Origin: Caulobacterales bacterium
Lineage (GTDB): Bacteria; Pseudomonadota; Alphaproteobacteria; Caulobacterales; Parvularculaceae
Assembly (NCBI GenBank): GCA_020638525.1
Contig: JACKIL010000007.1
Location: 83,583-147,582, forward strand
Direction of reading: 5' to 3'
Length of the DNA stretch: 64,000 nucleotides
The position numbers were made by a program, and so were the translations under genes. Shown here in pieces: positions 53,160 through 61,509 of this stretch. Under the pieces are notes generated by a model. That model had not been told where the DNA came from. It did not search any database and was given only the letters and a program-made list of their open reading frames with translations. Each line of letters begins with the position of its first letter. Position 1 is the first letter of the stretch.

Positions 53160-54402
53160 GCCCATTCCATTTGAGGAACAGGCGGAAGCCTTAAAACTGC
53201 GCGCCAAGCCGAAGCCGGTGACGCAGATTAACCGCAAACTTGTGATCGCCGGCGCCGGTGTTGGAGCAGTTTTATTGTTTCTCGCGGCGTCCGTCGCGCT
53301 CGATCCGCCGAAGATTTCGGGCGATGACGAACCGCGCGAGCTTTACAACACGCGCAACAAGCCGAAGGCCGATGCGCTCAGCATCCTGCCGGCAAGCTAC
53401 GATCAGTTACCGCCCCCGAAACCGGCGATTGAATTAGGCCCGCCCATCCCAGGCGATCTCGGCGGCGCCATGCTTGCGGCGGAACGCGATCTCGGGATTG
53501 AGCCTGATGTTTACGAAACGGCTTATAGTGATTTTCGGCCGGACCCGCTGAGCGAGGCTGAACGCGCCGAACGCATCCGGCAGGCGAAACTTGCGCAGGA
53601 AAGTCTCGCTTCGCCTGTCTTTTTCAAGGTGAACGGCAAAGCGCCCGGGAAGGCGTCGGACATATCGCCGGCGCCAGATCCGGTCGATCCCTTCGCCGCT
53701 ATTCGGGAAGCGAGTGCGGCGCTTGGCGGCGGTATCGACATCGACGGCGAAAACGATCCGAACAAGCAGGATTCCAAAATCGCTTTCGCCCGCGATGCGG
53801 AGAACGGCGATATTCTGAACACGCACGGCCTCGTCGATCCTGTCTCTCCCTATCAGGTGATGGCGGGAACCATCATTCCGGCGAGTCTCATCACGAGGCT
53901 CAACTCGGATCTGCCGGGAACGATCATCGCGCAGGTGACGCAGCCGGTTTACGATACCGTTTCCGGCGCGCATTTGCTCATTCCGCAAGGCGCGCGCCTG
54001 ATCGGCCGTTACGACAGCCAGGTCTCATTCGGACAGGACCGTGCGCTCATCGTCTGGGACCGGGTGTTGTTTCCCAACGGCGCGTCTTTGCAGATCGACG
54101 CCATGCCGGGCGCCGACGCGGCCGGCTATGCCGGGCTCTCCGACAAGGTCGATAATCACTGGGGACGCATCTTCGTCGCAGCCGGGCTTGCGTCGCTACT
54201 CGGCATCGGAACCGAACTTGCGGTCGATGACGATGACGGCCTGACCCGCGCCATTCGCGATTCCTATCAGGACACCGCGAACCAGGCGGGACAGCGCATT
54301 GTCGATCGCAATCTCAATATCCAGCCGACCCTGAAAGTACGGTCCGGCTGGCCGCTGCGCGTCATCGTCACGCGCGATCTTGTCCTCCGCCCTTACGAAT
54401 AA
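53152..54402 (+). CDS. trbI: TrbI/VirB10-type channel protein
   Basis: A 416-residue protein spanning the periplasm: cytoplasmic N-terminus, one helix (about 38-56), a Pro-rich linker and the C-terminal TrbI domain (VMAGTIIPASLITRLNSDLP, TQPVYDTVSGAHLLIPQGAR, VDNHWGRIF, FVAAGLASLLGIG). The GTG start at 53152 lies inside trbG. Confidence 0.95.
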   Translation: MAEPIPFEEQAEALKLRAKPKPVTQINRKLVIAGAGVGAVLLFLAASVALDPPKISGDDEPRELYNTRNKPKADALSILPASYDQLPPPKPAIELGPPIPGDLGGAMLAAERDLGIEPDVYETAYSDFRPDPLSEAERAERIRQAKLAQESLASPVFFKVNGKAPGKASDISPAPDPVDPFAAIREASAALGGGIDIDGENDPNKQDSKIAFARDAENGDILNTHGLVDPVSPYQVMAGTIIPASLITRLNSDLPGTIIAQVTQPVYDTVSGAHLLIPQGARLIGRYDSQVSFGQDRALIVWDRVLFPNGASLQIDAMPGADAAGYAGLSDKVDNHWGRIFVAAGLASLLGIGTELAVDDDDGLTRAIRDSYQDTANQAGQRIVDRNLNIQPTLKVRSGWPLRVIVTRDLVLRPYE

Positions 54403-54414
54403 GGAAACGCCCTC

Positions 54415-54648
54415 ATGTCCTTGCGCCTCGCCGAGCTTCCTGACCGCACGCCGTCCAAACTGACGATCCAGCTAACGCCGGACCAGCTCGCGGCCTTGCA
54501 GGACTACGCCGATATCTATGAGGCGACCTATGGCAAGCGCGAGCCCATCGAGCAGCTCGCGCCTGAGATGCTCGAAACATTTTTGAACGGCGACGCCGGC
54601 TTCAAGCGGGCGCGCAAGGAACTTCAACAACGAAAGAAGGAGAAATAG
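54415..54648 (+). CDS. DUF2274 family protein
   Basis: A 77-residue protein with the DUF2274 pattern (LRLAELPDRTPSKLTIQLTP, then LQDYADIYEATYG). It routinely follows trbI in trb-type elements. A ribbon-helix-helix-like regulator of the operon is possible but unproven. Confidence 0.88.
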   Translation: MSLRLAELPDRTPSKLTIQLTPDQLAALQDYADIYEATYGKREPIEQLAPEMLETFLNGDAGFKRARKELQQRKKEK

Positions 54649-54651
54649 ACC

Positions 54652-54981
54652 ATGCCCATGATCGGAACATTTTCAAAGACGGAAGACAGCTTTGTCGGCA
54701 CGATCCGCACCATGACCATCAACGTCAAGGCGAAGATCGTACCCAACAAGGACAAAGCCAATGACGGCGCGCCGGATTATCGTGTCTATGCCGGCGGAGC
54801 CGAACTCGGCGCCGGCTGGCGCGAGACATCCAAGGACGAAGGCAAGGAATATCTCGCCCTGAAGCTCGATGACCCGAGCTTTGCCGCACCGATCCGGGCC
54901 GCGTTCTTCGAGAATGAAGAGGAGGGGACCGGGGTTATGATGTGGAGCCGCGGCAAGCCGGACGGCGGCGCAACGCAATAA
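54652..54981 (+). CDS. DUF736 family protein (copy 2)
   Basis: A 109-residue DUF736 protein starting 3 bp after the DUF2274 stop, with PDYRVYAGGAELGAGWRET and EYLALKLDDPSFAAPIRAAF. It is similar to copy 1 at 30576 but not identical. It closes the transfer operon. Confidence 0.9.
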   Translation: MPMIGTFSKTEDSFVGTIRTMTINVKAKIVPNKDKANDGAPDYRVYAGGAELGAGWRETSKDEGKEYLALKLDDPSFAAPIRAAFFENEEEGTGVMMWSRGKPDGGATQ

Positions 54982-55049
54982 GCTAATTTCTGCACGGCAG
55001 AATAAGCTAATGACTGACCGGCGGGTCCGTTTATCCCCGCCCGCAAATG

Positions 55050-55113
55050 TTCCCGCTCGGGAATATTTCCGGCCTGATCGCGCTCCGGGCCCCGGAATCT
55101 TCCCGAGCGGGAA
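55050..55113. promoter_or_regulatory. Pair of 14-bp palindromes 50 bp apart
   Basis: TTCCCGCTCGGGAA at 55050-55063 and its reverse complement TTCCCGAGCGGGAA at 55100-55113, with partly matching flanks (TATTTCCGG / CCGGAATC). The centres are exactly 50 bp apart. This looks like twin operators for a dimeric regulator that could loop DNA. Confidence 0.55.
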
Positions 55114-55162
55114 TATTGCTGTCCCATGGCCGGTGGAACTGAGCGGCGCATGGGGCTCAAGA

Positions 55163-55294
55163 TCGGCCAAGTGACCGGCCAAAATTCGCCAGTTATGAAG
55201 AAAATACCATATAAAACAATTACATATGAATCCACAAAATCGGCCATTGCCGCCTGATCGGTTTTGGGCGTAAGATCGGCCAACGAATCGGCCA
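55163..55294 (+). promoter_or_regulatory. TCGGCCA repeat cluster before the Fic gene
   Basis: TCGGCCA occurs at 55163, 55240, 55276 and 55288, CCGGCCA at 55175, and another TCGGCCA lies just inside the gene at 55354. Two pairs (55163/55175 and 55276/55288) have the same 12-bp spacing and flank the AT-rich presumed promoter. Confidence 0.55.
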
Positions 55295-55346
55295 AATCTT
55301 ATCGAACAACCGAAAAAAGCCTGAAAATACTTAAGGTAGACGGGTC

Positions 55347-56555
55347 ATGACATCGGCCAATGAACTCATCGAAGCGCCTGGCCGCATCGAGCCCGCAAGG
55401 CTTGAAGACGCCCCAGCGGAGATCGCCGATCTTGTGGCGGAACTCGCCGCCAAGTCGGCGGTCCTCGGCGCCAAACTGCATCCGCAGACGGCCGCGAATC
55501 TCGCATCCCTCGTGCGGTTGATGAACACCTATTACAGCAACCTCATCGAAGGCCATGACACGCGCCCTCGAGACATCGAACGCGCGCTCGCGGGCGACCT
55601 CGACGCCAATGAGGGCCGGCGCAATCTCCAGCTTGAAGCCGCCGCCCATGTTCGCGTGCAGGCGGAAATCGACCGGCTCGCCGCCGAGGGCGCTGTACCT
55701 GAGCCGGCGTCCGTCGACTTTATCAAATGGCTCCATCTCGAATTCTATCGCGACGCCCCCGAAGCGATGCTTCGGATAAGAAGCGATCACGCCGAGTTCC
55801 TTATGGTTCCCGGCGAATGGCGATCAAGGCCGGAACATGACGTTTCCGTCGGCCGTCATGTGCCGCCATCCAGCCATCGCGTTGCCGATTTCATGGAATA
55901 TTTTGCGCGGCGCTTCCGCTTTGAGAACTTAGGGCAAGCGTCCCGCGTCATGGCGATGGCGAGCGCTCACCATCGTTTGAACTACATTCACCCGTTTCCG
56001 GACGGCAATGGTCGCGTCAGCCGCTTGATGAGTCACGCCATGGCGGCGAAGGCGGATATCGGCGCCCATGGCCTTTGGTCGATTTCGCGGGGGCTCGCGC
56101 GCGGGCTCGAAAGCCGAACCGACTACAAACAGATGATGGATTATGCGGATACGCCGCGTCAGGGCGATCTCGACGGGAGAGGCAATTTATCGCTTCGCGC
56201 TCTAGTCGATTTTACGCGCTGGTTCTTGCGCGTATGTCTCGACCAGGTCGCGTTCATGTCGGAGCTGTTCGATCTTGATAATCTAAGCCGACGATTGAAA
56301 CGCATCGTCGAACAGAATGACGATCTGAAACCGGAAGCCTACGCGCTTTTGCACGAGGCCATGCTTCGCGGCCAGTTCGATCGAGGCGAGGCGCAACGAA
56401 TTACAGGACTGCCAGAGAGGACGGCGCGACGTGTATTAAACGATGTCGTATCGCTGGGCCTCTTAGCGTCAGAATCTCCAAAGACACCCGTCTCGTTACG
56501 ATTTCCTGCGGACGCGCTGGAAACGCTGTTTCCGAAACTCTATCCCGAAGCGTAA
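55347..56555 (+). CDS. Fic-domain protein with inhibitory motif (class II)
   Basis: A 402-residue protein. The Fic active site HPFPDGNGRVSR (H215-R226) is complete, so AMP transfer (or another nucleotide modification) to a protein Tyr, Ser or Thr is expected. The N-terminal SNLIEG (S64-G69) is the (S/T)xxxE(G/N) inhibitory helix, so no separate antitoxin is needed. A C-terminal winged-helix region (LRGQFDRGEAQRITGLPERT) suggests DNA binding and autoregulation. It lies just upstream of the SPARSA-type pair but ends 45 bp before it and is probably independent. Confidence 0.92.
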   Translation: MTSANELIEAPGRIEPARLEDAPAEIADLVAELAAKSAVLGAKLHPQTAANLASLVRLMNTYYSNLIEGHDTRPRDIERALAGDLDANEGRRNLQLEAAAHVRVQAEIDRLAAEGAVPEPASVDFIKWLHLEFYRDAPEAMLRIRSDHAEFLMVPGEWRSRPEHDVSVGRHVPPSSHRVADFMEYFARRFRFENLGQASRVMAMASAHHRLNYIHPFPDGNGRVSRLMSHAMAAKADIGAHGLWSISRGLARGLESRTDYKQMMDYADTPRQGDLDGRGNLSLRALVDFTRWFLRVCLDQVAFMSELFDLDNLSRRLKRIVEQNDDLKPEAYALLHEAMLRGQFDRGEAQRITGLPERTARRVLNDVVSLGLLASESPKTPVSLRFPADALETLFPKLYPEA

Positions 56556-56600
56556 TTTATGAGCCATGACTTTACCTGATGCGCGAGAGCGACAAGATGA

Positions 56601-58364
56601 ATGGACCAGTTTGAATTCATAAGAAGGTTTTGTGAAAAGCCTCAAGGCTTCGCCTGGTTGCTCGGCGCCGGCGCGTCTCGGCAAGCAAACTTGCCGACTG
56701 CGACAGATGTGATCGACGATCTGAAACGGCGCTATTATTGCAGCGAAGAAAATCAGCTTTTAACAACGAAGGATCTGCAAAACGACGCGGTGCGGGCGCG
56801 TGTCGACGCCTTTATGGAGGCGCGCGGCTTTCCCGCCCGTTGGGCGCCCGATGAATATACAGCGCACTTTGAGAAAATCTTCGGCGAGGATCGTGAGCGC
56901 CAGCGGGCTTATTTGTCGAAAATGTTGTCCGAGAAAAGAGTTTCTCTCGCCATAGGAAACCGTGTCTTGGGCGCGCTTCTCTCCAATGGAACGACGCGCG
57001 TCGTATTCACCACAAATTTCGACACCGTCGTGGAAAAATCCGTCGCGGAGGTCGCCGGCAAATCATTGTCCGCTTACCATCTGGAGGGCTCCGCTAAGGC
57101 CAACGATGCACTCAATAACGAAGAGTTTCCGTTATATGTGAAACTGCACGGGGATTTTCGATACGAAAGCATCAAGAATCTGGCTGCCGACCTCAAGGCG
57201 CAAAATGACGAACTCTCGCGGTGTCTCGTTAACGCGGCAAACCGCTTTGGTTTCGTTGTCGCCGGCTATAGCGGCCGCGACGACAGCATCATGTCGCTTC
57301 TTGCATCAGCGCTCGAAAGCAACAATCCGTATCCGCATGGCATTTACTGGCTCGGCATGAAGGGAAGCGCGGCGCCGGCGCCGGTTAGCGCGTTCCTGGA
57401 GGCGGCCAGGAAAAAAGGGATCACAGCAGAATATATCGAAACCGAGACTTTCGACACCATCATGCTGCGCATTTGGCGTGCTCTCGACGACCGCCCTGAA
57501 GACCTCGACAAGAAAGTGCGGAAAGCGAAAGCCGCTTCCGTTTCCATACCGTTGCCGGATTACAAGGGAGCAAAACCGCTTCTCAGATACAATGCGCTGC
57601 CGGTTGTTTCTTTGCCGGATCAATGCAACGCGATCGAGTTCCGAAAGCCCATGACATGGGAACGCTTCAATGACCTGATGCGAGAGTCGGAAAACGACAT
57701 CGTGGCGACGTTGGACGGCGGGACGGTCTGGTGCTGGGGCGCTGAGGAAGACGCAAGAGAGGTTTTCGGGACCGACATCCAAAAAATCGAACCGGCGTCG
57801 ATCCCGACCGATTGGCGACAGCAGGGGCGGCTGCATGTGCAGCGGTTTCTCGAAGATGCGATAGCGAAGGCGTTTGAACGCACCCGGCCGGTTCTGTCCC
57901 GCCGACGCGGTTCCAGCACATATCTGATCGTCGAAAGGAATGCCGTAGATGCGGCTGCGTTTCAGACGGTTTTCGAGCAGACCGGAAAGACAACCGGGCT
58001 CATTCCCGGCCTTAGCGTTCCTCCCAGCGACCGCGGCGACGGGACTGAAAAGGTCTTTTGGTCGGAGGCCGTCAAAATCGACCTTGCAGTCGCCGACGGA
58101 CGGAATTGGCTGCTCTTAACGCCCGATGTCTGGATTACCCCGTTATTCGCGCGAGAACATGCGACCGAGTGGTTGTCAAAGCGGCGCGCAGATCGCCAGA
58201 ACGCAAAGCATGATGCGCTCGTTTCCGCATGGGCGGGCGTGCTCATGGAAGAGGCCGAGCCCGGCGCTGAAGTCGCGGTGACGGCTTATGACGGCGAAAA
58301 CTCTCCGGCGAATCCGAAATTCGTATTCACCAACAGGACGGGTTTTTCCTGGAGGCGCAGATGA
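56601..58364 (+). CDS. SIR2-APAZ protein of a short-Argonaute system
   Basis: A 587-residue protein. The N-terminal SIR2 domain has LLGAGASRQANLPTA (G22-S26), FTTNFDTVVE (N139, D141) and YVKLHGDFRYES (H183), the NAD-binding and catalytic residues. The C-terminal half (about 310-587) matches in length and position the APAZ domain that binds short Argonautes. In SPARSA systems the SIR2 part degrades NAD+ when the Argonaute recognises foreign nucleic acid, killing the infected cell. It overlaps the Argonaute gene by 4 bp (ATGA). ATG 56601 has no strong ribosome site. Confidence 0.88.
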   Translation: MDQFEFIRRFCEKPQGFAWLLGAGASRQANLPTATDVIDDLKRRYYCSEENQLLTTKDLQNDAVRARVDAFMEARGFPARWAPDEYTAHFEKIFGEDRERQRAYLSKMLSEKRVSLAIGNRVLGALLSNGTTRVVFTTNFDTVVEKSVAEVAGKSLSAYHLEGSAKANDALNNEEFPLYVKLHGDFRYESIKNLAADLKAQNDELSRCLVNAANRFGFVVAGYSGRDDSIMSLLASALESNNPYPHGIYWLGMKGSAAPAPVSAFLEAARKKGITAEYIETETFDTIMLRIWRALDDRPEDLDKKVRKAKAASVSIPLPDYKGAKPLLRYNALPVVSLPDQCNAIEFRKPMTWERFNDLMRESENDIVATLDGGTVWCWGAEEDAREVFGTDIQKIEPASIPTDWRQQGRLHVQRFLEDAIAKAFERTRPVLSRRRGSSTYLIVERNAVDAAAFQTVFEQTGKTTGLIPGLSVPPSDRGDGTEKVFWSEAVKIDLAVADGRNWLLLTPDVWITPLFAREHATEWLSKRRADRQNAKHDALVSAWAGVLMEEAEPGAEVAVTAYDGENSPANPKFVFTNRTGFSWRRR

Positions 58365-59800
58365 GCAATCCTACGCTTCCCGCATATTCCGGTGTTGGCG
58401 AACCCGATCTTCTATTTAATGCAGGCAAGACGGATAAACATCCGCTGCGCGGTCTTATCGATCATGGACCGTTCAGCCAACGATACGGCGTGCCGGCGCG
58501 ATTGAGATTCGCAATGTTGAGCCCGGCAGCGGACATGCAGCGGCTCGTCGATGTCGTGCGCGAATTGAAGGACCCCGCAAAGGCGGTCGAGGCGACCAAC
58601 TACTATCCGGATTATCCCGGCTTCGAGGCGGTCTTCCGAGCGCCGATAGCAGACGATGCGGATGATTTGAAATTCGGATTGGGAAGCGAGTTTGACCGGC
58701 TCGCGGGGGCAGGCGACCGCGTAGGGCTCGCCCGCGCGCTCTTCGAGGCGGTGGCTAAGCTCCGGACGATGCGCGACCGGTTCGATGTCGCGCTCGTTTA
58801 TTTGCCGGATCGTTGGAGTTCCTGCTTTGACGGCGAGTCGTTCGATCTGCACCACTACTTGAAGGCGTATTGCGCGCCTATCGGCGTGCCGATCCAGATA
58901 TTCAACCAGGCGAGTTTCGAACGCCGATGCCGCGCCAATGTAATGTGGGGCGTGAGCGTCGCCCTATACGCAAAGGCGGGCGGAGAGCCGTGGAAGCTTA
59001 CGGGCCTCGATCCGACAGCGGCGTTTGTCGGCATCTCTTACGCCATGCAGCCAAAGAAGGGAGGCGATGGTCAAGAATATCTGACATGTTGCAGTCAGAT
59101 GTTCGATCCTGATGGAACAGGGTTCAGGTTCGTCGCCTATGACGCCAAGGAATATACGCGCGACGAACAAAAGAACCCGTATCTTTCATACTATGAAATG
59201 CAATCCGTCTTGTCGCGCTGCCTTGCAGTTTATCAGAAAGGCCATGTCGGTCGGACGCCAAGGAAGATCACGATCCACAAGACGACGCCCTTCAAAGAAG
59301 AAGAGATTGAGGCGGCCATTGACAGCTTTAACGAGCGAACGGAAGTGGAGCTCGTCCAGATCGTGCAGAATGTGGACTGGCGCGGGATGCGCTATGACGC
59401 AGGCAGACCCGCCAGGGGGGATGAGCCGTCTGTCGCGGCGAAAGCCTATAATTATCCCGTCGAACGAGGCGTATATACGCCGATCGCTCCCGATGAAGCG
59501 TTATTCTGGACGCAAGGCAGCGTACTCGGCGTTCACGCGAAGAATTCGAGATATAACGTCTACAAGGAAGGCGTTCTTAAACCGACGCCGTCTCCCGTAT
59601 TGCTTCGGCGCTTTTCCGGCGACGGCGGCTGGCATGACACATGCGCGGGAATTCTCGGCCTCACCAAGATGGATTGGAACAACAACACGCTTTACAAAAA
59701 GCTTCCCGTCACGCTGGTTTATTCCAGCGTTTTCGCTAATATCATCAAGCAAAATCCGAACCTGGTGAACGAGGTTTTTGACTTCCGCAATTTCATGTAG
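58361..59800 (+). CDS. Short prokaryotic Argonaute (MID-PIWI)
   Basis: A 479-residue protein of the size and context of short pAgo proteins, which contain only MID and PIWI domains. MID-like features are in DVALVYLPDRWSSCFDGESF and FDLHHYLKAYC, with PIWI-like FVGISYAMQPKKGG and RKITIHKTTPFKEEEI, and a C-terminal tail ending FDFRNFM. The DEDX slicer tetrad is not evident, as expected for short pAgos, which act as guide-directed sensors. Translational coupling to the SIR2-APAZ gene supports a heterodimer. Confidence 0.85.
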   Translation: MSNPTLPAYSGVGEPDLLFNAGKTDKHPLRGLIDHGPFSQRYGVPARLRFAMLSPAADMQRLVDVVRELKDPAKAVEATNYYPDYPGFEAVFRAPIADDADDLKFGLGSEFDRLAGAGDRVGLARALFEAVAKLRTMRDRFDVALVYLPDRWSSCFDGESFDLHHYLKAYCAPIGVPIQIFNQASFERRCRANVMWGVSVALYAKAGGEPWKLTGLDPTAAFVGISYAMQPKKGGDGQEYLTCCSQMFDPDGTGFRFVAYDAKEYTRDEQKNPYLSYYEMQSVLSRCLAVYQKGHVGRTPRKITIHKTTPFKEEEIEAAIDSFNERTEVELVQIVQNVDWRGMRYDAGRPARGDEPSVAAKAYNYPVERGVYTPIAPDEALFWTQGSVLGVHAKNSRYNVYKEGVLKPTPSPVLLRRFSGDGGWHDTCAGILGLTKMDWNNNTLYKKLPVTLVYSSVFANIIKQNPNLVNEVFDFRNFM

Positions 59801-59815
59801 CAAGAGCGGTCTTTT

Positions 59816-59847
59816 GTGTAACAAACCGCCAACAATTCGTGTAACAA
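59816..59847 (+). repeat. Short direct repeat after the Argonaute gene
   Basis: GTGTAACAA at 59816-59824 and again at 59839-59847, 23 bp apart, between the Argonaute stop and the integrase stop. Significance unknown. Confidence 0.3.
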
Positions 59848-59971
59848 TCTTGGCGCTTGCGATGCGTAAGTCATTGAATTAAAAAGGGTAACTGGCGATA
59901 TTCGAGCCCGCTACCGGTTCCTGCACTTAAAGAAAACGAGGAGCAGTTTATGTCCTGGACACATAAACTTG

Positions 59972-61228
59972 TTATAGCCTCAAAGCAGCGCCGACAGCAC
60001 CGCCAACGCTGACGGCCGCTTGACGGGCCTGAGCATCGGCCAGATGGGCGTATCGCTGGGTGGTCTCGGGCCGGAGATGACCGAGAAGGGTGCCGATGAT
60101 CGGCAGAGAAAGCCCTTCCGATAATCCGAAGCTGGCGAAACTGTGCCGCAGATCGTGCTTTCGAACATCGTTGAGCCCTGCTTCTTTTCTGAGGTCGCGC
60201 CAGACGCCTTGCGTTCCGCAATAAGGCCCTGTCCGGTATTTGTTCGGAAACACCCATTTCGGATGAAGACGCGGCGCAGTGCGCAACACTTCCAATGCCT
60301 CGGGCGATAACGGTCTCACCGACTTGCCCGATTTTGAGTCGCCAAAACGCAGAAAAGATTGATCGAAGTCGATCTCCGTCCATTCCAGTTCTTCCATTTC
60401 GCCCGTGCGCGCGCCCGTCAAAGCGAGGAGCTTGATGATTCGAATTCCCTTCATCCGGCGGTCTTGCGATTCCCAAATGGTGATACGCTTGCCGATGGCG
60501 GCCGCTTCGGGGACGGTCAGATAGCGTTCGGATTGTCCGTCCGGCGCCAGTTTCACGCCAATGGCGACATTGGCCGGGACGAGCTGGCGATCGACGCAAT
60601 AGGAAAGAACGCTCTTGAAAGTGCGGATCGTGCGCGTGGCGGTGCCTGCGCCGCCCGTCACCCGCCGGACCCCGTGCTTTTTGGTTTTGACCACGCAAGC
60701 GGTTTTCCCTTCGGTAATATCGTCACGCAGTTTCGCAATATCCTGCGCCGTCAGGGACGAAACCAAACGCTTGCCGATCAGCGGGACGACGTGAGCATTC
60801 AGCCGGTTGACGTCGTTATCGATGTTCTTCTGCCGACGCTTTTTGCCGTTGCGCCGGTTCCGCGGCGCCGCCTCGGCGCGCCACAGTTCGATCGCCTCTT
60901 TGACGGTCAGGTCTTTTGCGGCGGAGGCCGCATCGAAATGCACCTCTTCGCGTCGGTCATCGCCGGTTCGCGCGGCGGCAATATAGACCGTCGCTTCCCG
61001 CCGAGCCGCTTCGCAGGTCATGGCGGAGGATCGCCCGATGCTGACGCGGCGCTGCTTGGCGCCGCGCCCGACGCCGACGCGATAGGAGGCGATATAGGCC
61101 TTGGCGCCCGACGGCGAGACTCGCAGACCAAATCCGGCAAGATCGCTGTCCCAAAGGATGTAGGCTTTTGCCAAAGGTTTCGCCGCGTCGACAACGCGCT
61201 TGGTGAGTCGCTTTCGTTCGTCTGACAT
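59972..61228 (-). CDS. int: Tyrosine integrase of the element
   Basis: A 418-residue tyrosine recombinase with an N-terminal arm-binding (DUF4102-type) domain (about 1-95; LWDSDLAGFGLRVSPSGAKA), a core-binding domain and the catalytic domain. The latter has the Arg box ALTGARTGEMEELEW, the HxxR box KHDLRHSFAS and the final GH...Y (LLGHLRPETTQRYAHL). It would cut the core at the tRNA anticodon loop. ATG 61228 is chosen over an upstream in-frame start by its ribosome site (CGGAG). It reads away from the right end, as is usual. Confidence 0.95.
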   Translation of the reverse strand: MSDERKRLTKRVVDAAKPLAKAYILWDSDLAGFGLRVSPSGAKAYIASYRVGVGRGAKQRRVSIGRSSAMTCEAARREATVYIAAARTGDDRREEVHFDAASAAKDLTVKEAIELWRAEAAPRNRRNGKKRRQKNIDNDVNRLNAHVVPLIGKRLVSSLTAQDIAKLRDDITEGKTACVVKTKKHGVRRVTGGAGTATRTIRTFKSVLSYCVDRQLVPANVAIGVKLAPDGQSERYLTVPEAAAIGKRITIWESQDRRMKGIRIIKLLALTGARTGEMEELEWTEIDFDQSFLRFGDSKSGKSVRPLSPEALEVLRTAPRLHPKWVFPNKYRTGPYCGTQGVWRDLRKEAGLNDVRKHDLRHSFASFGLSEGLSLPIIGTLLGHLRPETTQRYAHLADAQARQAAVSVGGAVGAALRL

Positions 61229-61327
61229 GCCAATACTCCGTCCGACCTTTGTCGCTCGGGAGCCGCGAGTCAGCACGCCGCATTCGAAGGCCCGTCCAAA
61301 TCGCGCCGCTAGGCAGCGGTCGAAAAA

Positions 61328-61348
61328 GTCAGCACCATGTCAGCACCG
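61328..61348 (+). repeat. Candidate integrase arm-type repeats, right end
   Basis: GTCAGCAC at 61328-61335 and 61339-61346, 11 bp apart, in the same orientation as the block at 13434-13454 with only two differing bases in 21. It lies between the integrase start and the right junction. Confidence 0.65.
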
Positions 61349-61499
61349 TGAGGCAAAACCGGCTCCAATTCGATCCAAGCGCGCGCAAACGCATCGAAGA
61401 CGGAGGAAATAGTAACGCATTGAGTTGATTGCGTATTTAGAGATTTCCGCAAACTCTTCGAGCGCTTTGCAAACGCTTCGAAAGCAGTCTAGCGTCTCA

Positions 61500-61509
61500 C
61501 TCCGAAGGC
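61500..61509 (+). repeat. Right attachment core (attR)
   Basis: CTCCGAAGGC, identical to the left core and continuous with the 3' half of the host tRNA-Arg. Confidence 0.85.

Larger units (their letters stand above)
54982..55346. promoter_or_regulatory. Regulatory region upstream of the Fic gene
   Basis: 365 bp without a gene but rich in repeats: AATAAGCTAAT twice (54977-54987 and 55001-55011), two TTCCCG-type palindromes 50 bp apart (separate entry), and several TCGGCCA motifs (separate entry) around an AT-rich segment at 55195-55240 that probably contains the promoter for fic and the downstream defence genes. Confidence 0.6.
13343..61509 (+). mobile_element. 48 kb integrative and conjugative element in tRNA-Arg(CCG)
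   Basis: Bounded by a duplicated 10-bp core (CTCCGAAGGC at 13343-13352 and 61500-61509), the site where the host tRNA gene is broken. It contains a tyrosine integrase beside the right end, ArdA, a relaxase, a TraG coupling protein and a trbB-C-D-E-J-L-F-G-I set, so self-transfer is plausible. DUF736, DUF2285, DUF2274, AlpA-like and S26 TraF genes are typical of trb-type (Tn4371-like) conjugative elements in Proteobacteria. Cargo includes a nuclease operon, an HNH-ATPase, a SPARSA-type pair, a Fic protein, a PQQ dehydrogenase and a tRNA-Arg gene. The left 13 kb could be a later nested acquisition, but no second integrase is visible. Confidence 0.9.
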
